Below, in pieces: positions 1-11,416 of a stretch of 64,000 nucleotides of DNA. Origin of the DNA: Chlorops oryzae. Lineage: Eukaryota > Arthropoda > Insecta > Diptera > Chloropidae. Within the stretch, counting starts at the first letter, position 1; each line of letters starts with the position of its first letter. The DNA is taken from NCBI GenBank assembly GCA_020466095.1, contig CM035808.1, forward strand, positions 5,350,822 to 5,414,821, given 5' to 3'. The translations under genes and the position numbers were made by a program. The notes beneath the pieces are model-generated. The model was not told the DNA's origin and did no database searches. It was given only the letters and a program-made list of their open reading frames with translations.

Positions 1-417
1 CTTGCTCTCACTGTGTATTGTCGTAAATCGCAGTTGTCGTGAAATGTTTGTACGCAAAGCCAAATTTCAATTGTGGAATGGAGTAAACGCCCTCTTTACA
101 CAATTTAAAAGCGATTTTTTTTTTTGAAGACTTCGCTTTTTGCAAATTGTTTTCGCTGCTATTACTCGGTTTCAAGATAGTTCAACTTAAAATATAGCGT
201 CGCTAATCGTTTCCTCTCTTATCAAGTACTTTTTTATCTGGTCTCGTACTTTGACTATATCCTTAACGCAGCTCTAGGCAATAAGGGAGCATGACTGTTG
301 TTGAAAAGCTTACAGGGCAATATCATTCGTATAAGAAAATATGAAAATTTCTGTAAGAGTATATGAGCTAAACTTCTCTTTATATAGCGTATCAACAGAT
401 TCCTATTTTGTTATTAT

Positions 418-1346
418 ATTATAATCAGAGTGAGTAAAATAAGCCCGAAAAAAATCCAAAAATAAGCGCTATAAAAAGCTCGAAAAAAGAAGGAAAATAG
501 TCCAAAAAATATGCAGTTAAAATTTATTTTTTATTCAGTGGACTTATTAAAATATCGTCGTCTTAAAGTGTAAACCTGCTAACTAACAATTTCAAAACTT
601 TACAGGGTAAACAAAAAACACTTTTTTTTTCAAGACTTCAAAGTAGGGAAGGAGATGGTTTATTTTGTTCCTATATGAAGTCTCTTCTAAATTCGATTCT
701 GTGCATTATACAATGTCTACTTGGAGTCACTTGTTGGTGTTAGCTGTGAACTATGACCACAGTTGAACTTAGCAGTTTTACTCATCACCAATATCTCCGT
801 ATTTAGCGTTTGAAATTAAAAAAGATTTTTTTGCCTGACGATGCAGTGTCCTTTTTTCTTTCGAATGACATCGAAAAGTCGGAATCGGTTAAAAGTGGAC
901 TTAGCAGGTTTACACTTTAAGCCGACGATATATGACTTTTACATTTTCAAACAAAAAATGTTGGCGCTTCTTGCTTAAAAGTTTTTTTATACAATGAAAA
1001 AGATCGTTCAACGTCTGAAGAGGTAAGGGGGCAAAATTTTAAAACACACTCAAACCTAAATACGCGATCGAACGTATACGCCAGCATTGGACACAGCCCT
1101 TAAAAAAGAGTCATTGACAAAGGAAAGCAATAAAGCAGAAATAAAATCAGCTGAACAAAATGCAACATTGTTGATTTTTTTCGGAAATAAGGTAGGAAAA
1201 GGCATATAAAATAGTACAATTAACCAAAAATATGGGGAAATATGCACAAAAAATAGTTTTTGGCAAGAAAATAGCTCGCACTACTAAAATATGCAAAAAT
1301 AGTATGACGTATGCAAAAACAAGCATTTATTCACTCTGATTATAAT
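418..1346. mobile_element. hAT-like MITE, 913 bp, with a second TIR element nested inside
   Basis: The element runs 426-1338. It starts CAGAGTGAGTAAAATAAGC and ends in the inverted copy (GCATTTATTCACTCTG). Both sides carry the same 8-bp ATTATAAT duplication (418-425 and 1339-1346), as for hAT transposition. There is no transposase reading frame, so it is non-autonomous. A second inverted pair inside it, TATCGTCG(T/G)CTTAAAG at 553 and its complement ending at 930, with about 28 bp of near-perfect complementarity, marks a nested element. No clear TSD was seen for the inner one. Confidence 0.8.
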
Positions 1347-1428
1347 TATATAATTTCCATTTAATTTTCAATATTAAGCAACGAGGGAAAGTTCCTCAAA
1401 AAGTGTTCTCTGAGAAAATTCGATAAAA

Positions 1429-1714
1429 AGATCTGTTCCCGTACTGCCCAATTTTACCCAATTTTCATATACAGCCCGATTCTGAATATTTACTTTTCTC
1501 GAGACTAAAATTCTCCTTTTTCAAAAAGATATGGTAAGGAAAATTATGGTTTTGGGTCAAATACCCATTCTCCATCAAATTGCTTCCACCAGATATTTAA
1601 AAAGGAAGAAATTTACTCTCGAGAAAGGTAAATTCCCCGGGAATTCGTTCCCTGGGAATATTCAGAAAAATTTTGACAGTTTTTGGCATTTTCGTGCAGT
1701 ACGGGAATAGACCT
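1429..1714. mobile_element. Short TIR element (MITE-like)
   Basis: Ends are inverted copies of AGRTCTRTTCCCGTACTGC (19 bp, two substitutions) at 1429-1447 and 1696-1714. The interior is noncoding and contains a second motif, CCCGATTCTGAATATT, that recurs at about 6462. No convincing target duplication was found, so the superfamily is not assigned. Confidence 0.5.
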
Positions 1715-2985
1715 AATATTTTAATTTGGACTCAAATATATTTGCGGGTATGTGATTGTTTTCCCTTTCCCAGGGAAAGATAATTCAACTCGAAAGTTCA
1801 TGTGATTTATTTCCCTTCACCAAGGGGAAAATACCTTATCCCTTAAGGGCAAATTTTAATTACTGAATTCAGAAAATTCATTTCCCGAAGCGTAATGGCG
1901 AAGTAATTCAAATTGTCCCTCAATGCTGGTGAAGGGAAAACCATCACATACCATTCGCAGCATAAAGATACGACATCTTTTTGTCACCATTTCAACAAAA
2001 AACATTTCCAATAAAGTGTTCTCAATGACTAAGTACTTTTCCATTTTGTTAAAATGTTTCTAACGTGAAAAGCCCGCTTTCTCTTAGCACCGTCTATTAT
2101 TGATTCCCCAAAGCGACTTAATGCCATGCCAATGCCATCGTGTTATTCTAAAAATAACCACAGAAATTTCTCCCGAAAGAAAAATGTCACAAAGTTAACA
2201 AAATATGTTTTAATCGCCTTTCTTGTGTTTCGAATGACTCAATATGATGCGAATACTCCCAAAGCAAAAGCAAAAACACATTTTTCTAAAAATGATTTTT
2301 GAGTTCAGAAATCGAAAATTTAATTTTGTCTTCAATAAAATCTTCTTGTGCCTGGAATTCCAAGAAAACGGTGACAAAAACAATGAAGAATTTTCTTTTA
2401 TTGGAGTCATTGAAAAAAAAATATTCTAAAAATATATACTACAAAAAAAAAAAAGAGTCTATTGATAAAGCGAAATATTCATAGAAAAATCGTTAAAAGC
2501 GATTGCAACTTGATAGTCCAAAAAGCTTCACCTGGTCAAATGATGTCCCATTGACGATGGTAAATTGGTCTCTATAATGTTGGAGTATCTTTTGAGTTTC
2601 TTATAAAGACCTTAACTAAAAAGTGTCCAATGATTATCTTGGAGAACCATCCCATCTATCGGAAATAATGTGTCAAGGGGGGGCATAAATTATCAATTCA
2701 AATTTGGAACTTCTTCATCAGCAGCGTGAATTCGTTCTCAAGCAGTTGGTTAAATATTTGCAAGCAATAGTAATTTCAATTAATCTAATTCATGCGATCG
2801 ACCGATAAGCGAACTTAGTTTATTTACAAAGCAGAAATTGTGTCATTTTGTCAACATGTCCCCAATATTGAACAACAAAATATTTCAACCAGTACCTTGG
2901 CACGTGCCCCATTGGCACTAATCACTTGTGTGTTGAATGACCAATCTGGAAATGTGAAGTCTGTGCGTTTCCAATTTATTAAATA
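1715..2985. other. AT-rich noncoding DNA
   Basis: No recognisable exon. Open frames of about 60 codons here are low-complexity and overlap on both strands. Short GC-richer pieces (for example 1740-1830, with repeated TTTCCC/GGGAAA motifs) may be degraded repeat. Confidence 0.5.
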
Positions 2986-2987
2986 AG

Positions 2988-3702
2988 AAAAAAAAAATAA
3001 AATATAAAAATATAAAAAAAATAAAAAAATAAATAAAATATAAATAAATAAAAATACTTAAATAAATTAAAAATAAAAAAATATAAAAAAAATAAAAAAA
3101 ATAAATAAATAAAATAAATAAATAAAAAAAAAATAAATAAATAAATAAAAAAATAAATAAAATATAAATAAATAAAAAATAAATAAATAAATAAAAAAAA
3201 AAAATAAATAAATAAATAAATTAAAAAAAATAATAAAAAATAAATAAAATAAATAAATAAAAAATAAATAAATAAAAATAAATAAAAAAAATAAAATAAA
3301 TAAATAAAAAAATAAATAAATAAATAAAAAAATAAATATAAATAAATAAAATAAAAAAATAAATAAAAAATAAATAAATAATAAAAAAATAAATAAAAAA
3401 ATAATAAAAAAAATAAATAAATAAATAAAATAATAAAAAATAAAAAAATAAAAAATAAATAAATAATAAAAAATAAAATAAAAATAAATAAATAAATAAA
3501 TATAAATAAATAAAAATAAATAAAAAAAAAAAATAATAAATAAAAAATAAATAAATAATAAATAAATAAATAAAAAAATAAATATTAAAAAAATAAAAAA
3601 TAAATAAATAAAAAAATAAAAAAAAATAAATAAATAAAAAAAATATAAAAATTAAAAAAAATAAAAAAATTAAAAAAATTAAATAAAAAAAATAATAAAA
3701 AA
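2988..3702. repeat. A/T-only low-complexity tract, AAATA/AAAT-type
   Basis: About 710 bp contain no G or C. The plus strand is mostly runs of A broken by single T residues (AAAT, AAATA and longer A runs), an irregular mixture rather than one fixed period. It ends at the GACC near 3703. Assembly length may be unreliable here. Confidence 0.9.
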
Positions 3703-5778
3703 GACCAAAAAAAAAGGGGAAATCAGAAACTCATTTCAATTCCAATTAATTTCCTGTTGAACAATGAAACTAAACTCTGAACATTGATTTATCAGAACGC
3801 TTTATTTATCATTGCCATGTGTTATCAAAACCATCTAATTGGACTTTATCTTTAGATTTATGTCGAATAACTAATGAATGCAAAGAATCCACAAAGCAAT
3901 TTCCATGCTCTAATTTGTTGCCTTCATTCGAATTCGTGGCAAATTAATTAATTTAACAAATTGTTTAATTGTCCCTATTAAAATTGAAGTGCAATGTCGG
4001 GTATTAATTGAGCAGGCCTTTCTCTCTTTTGTTTCTTTGTTTCTTTTACTGTTAACATTTTCTGTTGTATCTTTCGAGACATTTTTCATGCCCTCCCGAT
4101 TGGTGTATGGTTTTTTTTTTTTCTTGCCAAGAGGCCATTGAATATTCCAGTCGGATGCGTTTGTGTCGTCGCGTTGTTTAGCGCTGATGTTGAATATGCA
4201 AATTTTGAACAGAAATGTATTGTTGTGCACACTTGCATTGAGCGCCATGAATCAGAGCGTGTTCTGAGAATTTTATTAAAGCAAGGTACAAAGCTCAGAG
4301 AGGCGGCTTATCATTGTCGCACAGTGATTGGATTTTATTTTAAATTGATTTGTAGGAAATCTTAGACAGAATAGAATGTGTTATCTACATGGTGTGGACT
4401 AAATTTCAAGGTCTTTAAGGCGCTAGCTGTTTCAAATGCGATCCGGTATACCCCAGGATGATGAGGAAAATTCTTAAACTTTTATCGTTCCTATGCTTTT
4501 TTTGCGCATTTTGAATTCAATTTTAAGATACAAAGCTTTAGTTATCCTTTATGTTGAGAGCTCAATGATAATTATTGCTAATTTTATTAAAATGATAAGG
4601 GGAATTTTCTTAAGTTATGATAAAGCTTTAGCCCGCATTTGACGTAGCAGATGAGTCATCGTTAAATCTTCTTTTGTATTAAATTGATCGTTGGGTCTTG
4701 TTTTTTGTATATTAACGAGCTGAAATTGTTTTTTTTTTTGTGTTCCGTGAGTGGCATTATCATAGTAATAAAGATATTTGAGCTATCTGTAAAGTTGTGG
4801 CTTCCCTCAAAACCTGGAGACGACTCGTCATTTCACTCGATTTCACATTTCACATAATGTAAACAAAAATCGTGTTTGGAACTTGTTTGTCTTGAGAAGT
4901 TTTTTTCCCCCCCCCTCCCTATGGAATGTTACTGATTTTCTTTGGTGTCTTATCCCGATTTTCCCAGTAAAGAATTCGTCCACTTTATTGTGTAGTAACG
5001 ATAGTCTTTAGCAAGGTTCCCAACGCTGTGATATCCTACCCAACCGTACCAACCACTAACGCCGGCCCTGCAAACACGGTCAAACGTTGATAGGAGTCGG
5101 TTAAAAAAAAAAAAAAGAATTCACCGCCGAAAATTGGGTTTTTTTTTATCCCTCACACCAATTTTTTTGATTGGAGCTCAACGCTTAATAAAAAAAAAAC
5201 CCCATGGGATAGAAATTTTTTTTGAATTCATATAAATTGAGTCATTTATTACATTCTAAAGTGGTCTTGATGTGGGGATTTATGCGGTGTATTTGATTAC
5301 TTCTGCATTTCCCACATAAGTAGATAAATAAAGGAAAAGACTCAGCTCTGAATAGTCGATTAATTGTTGAAATTCTCTTTTTATTTATGGAGCCCTTTTG
5401 ATCCTTTTTCTAGTATGGGTATCACCTTTGAGGGTCAAATTATCATCGCATATTGCCAAAAAGATATCGGGGAAGAATAAAATTGTGACAAAAATCTTTC
5501 AACACGATCAACACTTGACAACATCAGAGTCGATCAGTGTCCAAAAAATGCGTCCACACTTATCGGCGCATTGAAAGGCCGAATTTTTTTTCTCCATTCA
5601 GCACGGAAAAACTTCCCGGAAATATTTCGAACCGAACTGATTGCTTTCTAAAAAAAAAAAAAAAAGAGTTTCCGAATTTTATTGCTATTTTTTTTTATCT
5701 CACAAAACAATCTAATCGCCCATCCGACACGCGTTGTCGAAAATCAATAAATTCAAATATTTCGCTTTTAATTTTTAG
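3703..5778. other. Noncoding or intronic DNA upstream of the TPX2 exon
   Basis: No confident exon. If the exon at 5779 is real, part of this stretch is intron of that plus-strand gene. Frames of 75 and 112 codons near 3910-4365 overlap on opposite strands, include poly-lysine from an A run, and resemble no protein I know. Confidence 0.4.
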
Positions 5779-5871
5779 GAAGAGGAACGGCGTAAACTGG
5801 AAGAAGCGGAGCAAATAAAGCAAATCAGAAAAGCGACCGCTTTTAAAGCGCGACCAAATCCTAAGCACTAA
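5779..5871 (+). CDS. Terminal exon of a TPX2-domain microtubule-associated protein (possibly mei-38)
   Basis: A splice acceptor (TTTTTAATTTTTAG) ends at 5778, and an in-frame stop TAA lies at 5869-5871. The exon encodes 30 residues starting EEERRKLEEAEQ, then IKQIRKATAFKARPNPKH. The pattern of charged helix, x-x-R-K-x-x-x-FKARP-x-P is the C-terminal signature of the TPX2 family, which binds microtubules and acts in spindle assembly. The exon is far more GC-rich than its flanks. The Drosophila TPX2-like protein is Mei-38, whose gene I recall on the distal X near RpSA, which fits this neighbourhood. Upstream exons were not found. The family call is strong; the specific gene is an inference from motif and synteny, so no symbol is assigned. 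Confidence 0.65.
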   Translation, partial: EEERRKLEEAEQIKQIRKATAFKARPNPKH

Positions 5872-5997
5872 AAATAATTTTAAAAATGTTAAACAATTTA
5901 CAACAACAACAAAAAATATATATGTATTTAGGAAAAAATATTAATTTTATGAAAAAATAACCAACTTCTACCAAAAAAAGCAATAACAAAAAAAAAA

Positions 5998-6003
5998 AAT
6001 AAA
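5998..6003 (+). terminator. Candidate poly(A) signal of the TPX2-domain gene
   Basis: AATAAA lies about 127 nt after the stop codon at 5869-5871, inside an A-rich stretch. It is the first canonical hexamer downstream, but A-rich context makes chance occurrence easy. Confidence 0.4.
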
Positions 6004-7759
6004 AAAAAAACAAAAAACGCCTACTCAAGCAACAATAGCTTTTCACTGCAATACGCTTTTTTTTTTAAAAAAACTTTGATAAATCGAATGTTCAATTATA
6101 GCCTTCATCAATTTTAAATTACCACGTTGAAATGTTTTAAGCAAATCTAAAATGTTTTTAATAGAAAAAAAATGTAATCAATTGAGATTTTGTTATAACA
6201 ATCATTCAGCAATCAAAGGAAATCACATGCGTGTCCAAGCTTTGCTATGTTGAAATCAATTGTTTGAGTAGCCATTTTCACGGAGCTGGCATCCTATTTT
6301 ATGTTTTTTTTTTTTGGCTTTCTTTATGCAATAATAGATTTATTACTAAATAGTATAGAACAAAGTCGTCCCGCTGTCTGTCTGTCTGTCCCTGTGTATG
6401 CAAAGATCTTTAAAATTGAGCAACGGATTTTGATGAGTTTTTTAAAATTTTTTATTGAAAGCCCGATTCTAAATATTCCCGGGGAATTTTCCCGTGCGGA
6501 TTTGAGAGAAATTCTGCCTTTCTAAGCACACTGGGGAGGGAGGAGTATAAGGGGAACAAGAATTCGAGCATTTTTAATCAAAGTTCATCAAATATTTTTC
6601 TTTATTGATCCTTAGAACCCATATTTTTTTCGCGGAGTAAAAGCCCTGGGGAATATTCATTTAAAATAGGGCTGAGAGTGATTCAAGAGGAAGATTTATA
6701 TGTCGTAACACATCAATAATATAGTAGAGAGACATTGGTAATTTTAGATATTTCTAATGTTGGGTCGGAATAAACACACTTACATTACAAACGCTGGCTG
6801 AACCCACCCTACGGGATAGATCAAAATAATTTAGAGTAGTGTTCACCTTAAAAAGGTCTACAAAAAATTCCGGCGTGTGTGTATATGTCTGTCTCCTGGG
6901 AATAACCCACAATAACCAATTTTTTACATTGTGCATTTAATAAGAGCGGGAAGAGATGGTAAAATAGGTCGAAAGGGGTATAGAGAGGGAGGAAAAGGTT
7001 GAAATATATCTTACTTAACTTGGTTTTTTGACAATTTTTATTTATTCACATTGCTTTCTTCAGAGGCGGTGCGAAGGTCGCCGTATCTACTAGTTATATT
7101 TAATAGAAAATTGAATTAAGATTTTTGTATAATCGTTTAATCGTGATGCCAGGCTTTGGTGGACTACTTTTTTTTTTGAGGAATACACTCATAATTTTGT
7201 CGATTTTTCACTGTGCAGTGTCTCCTTTTTTAAGTCTACATCTTAGAAAAAAAAAATATAATAATAAAAAAACCATGTAAATTTAACAAAAATAAGTGTG
7301 AAAGAAATATGTATATCACTTTTATAACTTATATTTAATAAATTTAAGAATTTTATGTAAAATACAACTATCCCAATTGTTAATTTCATAACCTTTTTCT
7401 GTTTTAAATAATGTTAATCGGTTTTAACTAATTTCAACTTATGAACAAAGAGAAAGAATATCAAATAAATTATTTTTACACAATGATTTTTGTATAATTT
7501 TTTCAAATTTTACCTGCTCTATGAATTTTTATTTTATTTTCTTTTTCTCGAAGAAATCTCACGCCTAGCAGAAGGATCTGAAGAGGAGCAATAATTCTCT
7601 TAAACCATCTAATGCTTTGCTATACCATGACCAATTGAAGCTTAAAAGTGTGGAACTATTTTATGATACTTTGCGATCGCTGATGCTTTTAGCAGAGATT
7701 TGGTATAGGGGAGATCAAAATTTAAATGAAAACATATGTATGCTAGCCAAGACTATTAT
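6004..7759. other. Noncoding DNA with degraded repeats
   Basis: At about 6380 a TCTGTCTGTC run is followed by AAAATTGAGCAACGGATTTTGATG, a phrase typical of dispersed fly repeats. Around 6461-6671 a weak inverted pair (GCCCGATTCTAAATATTCCC and its degenerate complement) suggests an old MITE. Two places, 7064 and 7561, look like isolated last exons and are described under findings. Nothing else is identifiable. Confidence 0.4.
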
Positions 7760-7990
7760 CAGGGGTGTCACAGTAATCCGATAGCTGTCGGAATCGGAAT
7801 TGAAACCGTTCGAAACTTCATACAGAATTTATAAATTTTGTCGTTTTTGGTTTTGAATCGGAACTATTATTGGTTCTTAATTGCACAGAACTCTATTTTA
7901 TTCCGCTGTCTATGAGATATACTTATATGAAAATTCAGTCGACTAAAATTCTAATTCCGACAGCTATCGGATTCTATGACATCCCTGTAT
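7757..7990. mobile_element. MITE family F, copy 1 (228 bp)
   Basis: The element runs 7760-7987. Its left end is CAGGGGTGTCACAGTAATCC and its right end is the inverted form finishing GACATCCCTG; the TIR is about 40 bp with some substitutions. It is flanked by TAT on both sides, an apparent 3-bp duplication. Two further copies lie at 14833-15055 and 54922-55142. It is non-coding, and the superfamily is unassigned. Confidence 0.75.
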
Positions 7991-8135
7991 ATATTTCAAA
8001 GTGCGTGATTGAACCTGGTGTAAGAAAATTATGCAGCAACAGAAAGTAAAAATCGTAGCACTTTTTCATTATTTTTGCTATAAAAATTTAAGAGCAATTG
8101 TATTTCATTGTTTTTGTTTATTCGACTTTTTGATG

Positions 8136-9169
8136 TACACTAGTTTCGCTATATAAAAAACTCGTATATAAGAAAAATCCGCTTTAAAGAAAAGAATCTC
8201 AGGGCACCAAGTCCACTTATATTAAGCTCATGTTTGTATATAAGAAACTCGTATATAAGAAAAGGCCGCCTTTAAGAAACTGATTACCAAAACCAAAAAC
8301 TGTTGAATTTTGTATGGAAAAAATTTTTATATAAGAAACTTGGTTTTTATCAAAAATTGAGCACCCCTATTTTCAAATATCGGTAGCTTACGCTGCGCCT
8401 CGACGGGCAATAATTATTGCTAGCAATCTGTCAAATTGCTTTGACAGGTAGAGGCAATATTGCCAGGGTGGGATTTTTATGTTATGCCATCTTCATATTC
8501 AAAGTGACGTCGAACAGGCTACTACGCTGCGCACGCGCTCTCGATGCCTTGGAACAACTTTGCGATGAGTGAGACAAAGAATAAACTCTCTTATTTTTTC
8601 TTCTCTGCGATATAGGCAGTTCGCAAATTTATAATTTTTTTTTTATTTTTTATTTCAACGTAGTCCTTTTTAATTTCCTTCGCCATTTGAAGCCACGCAT
8701 TATTTTTTCATATCAGTACATATATATGATGAGGTTTTATAGCCCAAAGACATTCGAACTGTCGGTAAAAAATTATTATCTTATAAATATCGGCGACGCA
8801 CCAATCCATTTTGACGATATACACACTTTGAAAAATTCATAGAAATGAAATTCGGCTGTCAAATAGCAAAATGACAGCTCATTGCCAATCTCAAAGTTGG
8901 CAATCGCAGCGAAGCAATATTGCTTGCCATATATTGCCATCTTTTCAAAATGAGCGGTCTCCATTGGCAATATTGCTCAAGTTGACAGATTGCTAGGAAT
9001 AATTATTGCCTGTCGAGCGCCATGTTATATAAGAAAAAATTTTCTTATAAACGGCTTTTTTTTATAAGAAAGAATTTTCTTATAATCGGTTTCTTATATA
9101 AGAAAAAACCGGATATAAGAATGAAATTTCTTGGCAAAATCGACTTTCTTATATAGCGAAACTACTGTA
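8136..9169. mobile_element. TA-flanked, pogo/mariner-like non-autonomous element (1.03 kb)
   Basis: The element runs 8138-9167. The outer ends are inverted copies of CA(C/G)TAGTTTCGCTATATAA, flanked by TA on both sides. CAGTA-type ends plus TA are typical of pogo/Tigger-type Tc1/mariner elements. Sub-terminal TATATAAGAAA motifs are repeated many times near both ends. No transposase frame is present. A different inverted pair (8395 and 9020) marks a nested element. Confidence 0.7.
8395..9020. mobile_element. Nested TIR element inside the pogo-like element
   Basis: The ends are inverted copies of GCGC(C)TCGAC(G/A)GGCAATAA, with inverted homology continuing about 35 bp through the CTAGCAATCTGTCAA motif. 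The GCAATATTGC word recurs internally. It lies wholly within 8138-9167 and so inserted after that element. A clear target duplication was not resolved. Confidence 0.6.
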
Positions 9170-9202
9170 TTCCTTTTTACAATTAGCTTGTATAATTTTG
9201 AC

Positions 9203-9570
9203 CTAAAGATCAGTACACACTTGCTTAAAGTGGCAGCTTTTCATACATTTTCTGTCATTTTTTAAGCTGGGCGAAATAGTTGCTGAAAAGATTTGGAGAC
9301 TTAATTTGACTTCACAGCGAGTGTGTGTGTACTAATTATGCTTAAGGTGAGTGAAATATTTCATTATTGTCGAGTGCAAATGAAATCTTTTCACTAGCGT
9401 ATACAAACGTCAAAAACATATGTCTTTTGTTTACATGAGAATTGTTCAAAATTGTAATAAGCAACATTCAAGTGTGCGCCAGTGAAAAGTGATATTCTAC
9501 AAAAAATGTTCAAAACCTTTTAGCTGTCAAATATTTCATTACGATTAAGCAAGTGTGTACTGAACTTAAG
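9203..9570. mobile_element. MITE with TCAGTACACACTTGCTTAA ends
   Basis: Left CT(A)AAGATCAGTACACACTTGCTTAA (from 9203) and its complement ending CTTAAG (9570) give a TIR of about 25 bp with two mismatches. It is 368 bp and non-coding. The exact border and target duplication are uncertain. Confidence 0.6.
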
Positions 9571-9651
9571 CTCGAAAGTAATACAAGAAACAGTTCGAAT
9601 CTACGCGAAGGTAAGCTGAATACATTATTCTCTTGTCTTTGTCAGATGTAA

Positions 9652-9899
9652 CGTAAACCCATGATACAAGAAAACAAGATAGCGCCACTTCAGTACCGAT
9701 ATTTTGCGGCTCTCTCTGAGAGCCAAAAATTGAGTTTGTGACGTCACTGATCGAGAAATTGTTGTTGTTTCCCATGCTATTCAAAAAAGTAAAATGCCGG
9801 TTTAACATGGGAAACAACAACAACTAATCGCGATTTTGAGTTTGTGACAATTCCTCTCTCAATTGGTGCTATCTTGTTTTCTTGTATCATGCGTAAACC
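9652..9899. mobile_element. hAT-like MITE with 8-bp TSD CGTAAACC
   Basis: The element runs 9660-9891. TIRs begin CATGATACAAGAAAACAAGA and are perfect for at least 23 bp. The same 8 bp CGTAAACC flank it at 9652-9659 and 9892-9899. An inner inverted pair (TTGTTGTTGTTTCCCATG and its complement) lies at 9758-9830. The 85-codon frame across it is incidental. Confidence 0.85.
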
Positions 9900-10188
9900 A
9901 TTATTCCTCTAGAAGGAATGCTGACTAACAGAATGTAGAGTAAATATATCAAACTATTAATAACCATTTTCTCCTACGCGTCACTTATATCGAAATCTTC
10001 CAGGGTGTTCTTTCTTCTTATCAGCCATATTCTAAATGAAGATTCCCCGGAAATTTTTTCACTAAAAAAAGGGAGTAATCTTAGCTTCATTTAAAGATAG
10101 AATAAGATCGCCTTTGCCATAATAGTATTCGGAACCCTTCCTTTGTTCGCTTCCAATGTCTTCAGAATGGAAGAATTTTTTTCAAATC

Positions 10189-10933
10189 TTAAGGGGGTCT
10201 TCTCATTGACCAACTTTTTTTTCGACTTTTTTTTTTGCATTTATTTATAGCTTGGGTAGTTGTGAATATGCCCCTAAAAGGATTTTTTGAAATTCGAAAT
10301 AGTTTAGAGGATATAGCCTTCTTTGTCGAGCAAGATCTGCGCTAAAACGAGTAATTTTTGCGTTGCTTCAAACTTTAAACGCGTTTATCTCGAAACCACG
10401 TTTTTCGAACTGGCGGCCATGATATCTCCAGTTCAACTGAACCGATTTTCATGAAACAAAGTGGAATCGACGCAGAATTGTCACCATTCTCGGGTGAACC
10501 TCGACCATAATTTTAAAAAAATTTTTTACTATTTTTTTTTTGTACACTAAACTACAAAAAAAAAAGCCCGAAATTGAAATTTTTTTTTGAATGGCCGCCA
10601 TTTTGTAAAAAAAAATCACAAAATTAAGCTTGAGGTTCACCCGAGAATTACATCTATACTGATTATAACCCCGTTTTTTTTTTTTCCATTTCGGACGCTC
10701 CGGAGACCCGGAATCGTGGCCGCCGTGACGGCACCTTTTTTTCACCACCAACTTTGAAGTCTCATTACTTTTTGAACAGCCCACGTATCGAGGCAAAAAA
10801 AATTTTTTATTTACTTTGAACCTTTTGTAATACAATAAATAAAAAAAGTTTTCAATTATTCTTTGCGTTTTCAAATAAGATTTTTTTTAAAAAGGGTCCA
10901 AAAAACGGGTTTTCAATGAGAAGACCCCCTTAA
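10189..10933. mobile_element. TTAA-flanked TIR element (piggyBac-like MITE)
   Basis: The element runs 10193-10929 (737 bp). The ends are perfect 17-bp inverted repeats GGGGGTCTTCTCATTGA, bounded by TTAA on each side (10189-10192 and 10930-10933). An internal inverted pair, TCTCGGGTGAACCTC near 10490 and GAGGTTCACCCGAGA near 10632, gives a second fold. TTAA targets are characteristic of piggyBac, but the ends start with G rather than the usual CCC, so the assignment is tentative. The 141-codon minus-strand frame inside is low-complexity and not a gene. Confidence 0.75.
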
Positions 10934-11360
10934 GGTCGTAGTCTGCCGCTTAGTCTTATAGGCTCGAATCTACATTGAACCACTTCAGTTAAAAATTTAT
11001 TCAAAGCGATTTGAGCGGATAGTGAAAAAATCCAATATTTAAATTTCCTACAGCTAGTCACTATTGAAGGATTATTTCTACCTTTTCTTTCAAATATTTT
11101 CGTAGACCCAATAGAAGGAAAGAGTGGTTCTAAATCGTTTGTTACAAGTGATCATCTTGGACTTTGTATGGTGTGATTATAGCAACCCATTGGGTCTTAT
11201 AAGAGATGGGTTTTAATGCTACAGCGTTCGGAAGAGGAATCCCAATACACCTTGAACCGTGCTAAATCTTTAAAGCTTTGAAGTGTTCCTTTGATTCTCC
11301 AAATCCCAGGAGCCCACCCCTCCAAGACAAATAGAAAAAAGGTTGATGTCCGTGGTAGAA
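10934..11360. other. Short intergenic stretch downstream of RpSA
   Basis: No exon seen. The minus-strand RpSA transcript should end at about 11345-11360, after its poly(A) signal. Confidence 0.4.
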
Positions 11361-11370
11361 ATAAAAATGC

Positions 11371-11376
11371 TTTATT
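11371..11376 (-). terminator. RpSA poly(A) signal
   Basis: AATAAA on the minus strand (TTTATT on plus) lies about 41 nt after the RpSA stop codon, followed by a T-rich minus-strand stretch. This is a very short 3'UTR, usual for ribosomal-protein genes. Confidence 0.75.
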
Positions 11377-11416
11377 TCAGTCAAAACTCATCTTTTCGAG
11401 GTTGCATTAGAGCAGC

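Noticed and set aside
10449..10874. 141-codon minus-strand frame
   Set aside because: It lies wholly inside the TTAA-flanked element, is low-complexity (K, N, F), and shows no domain.
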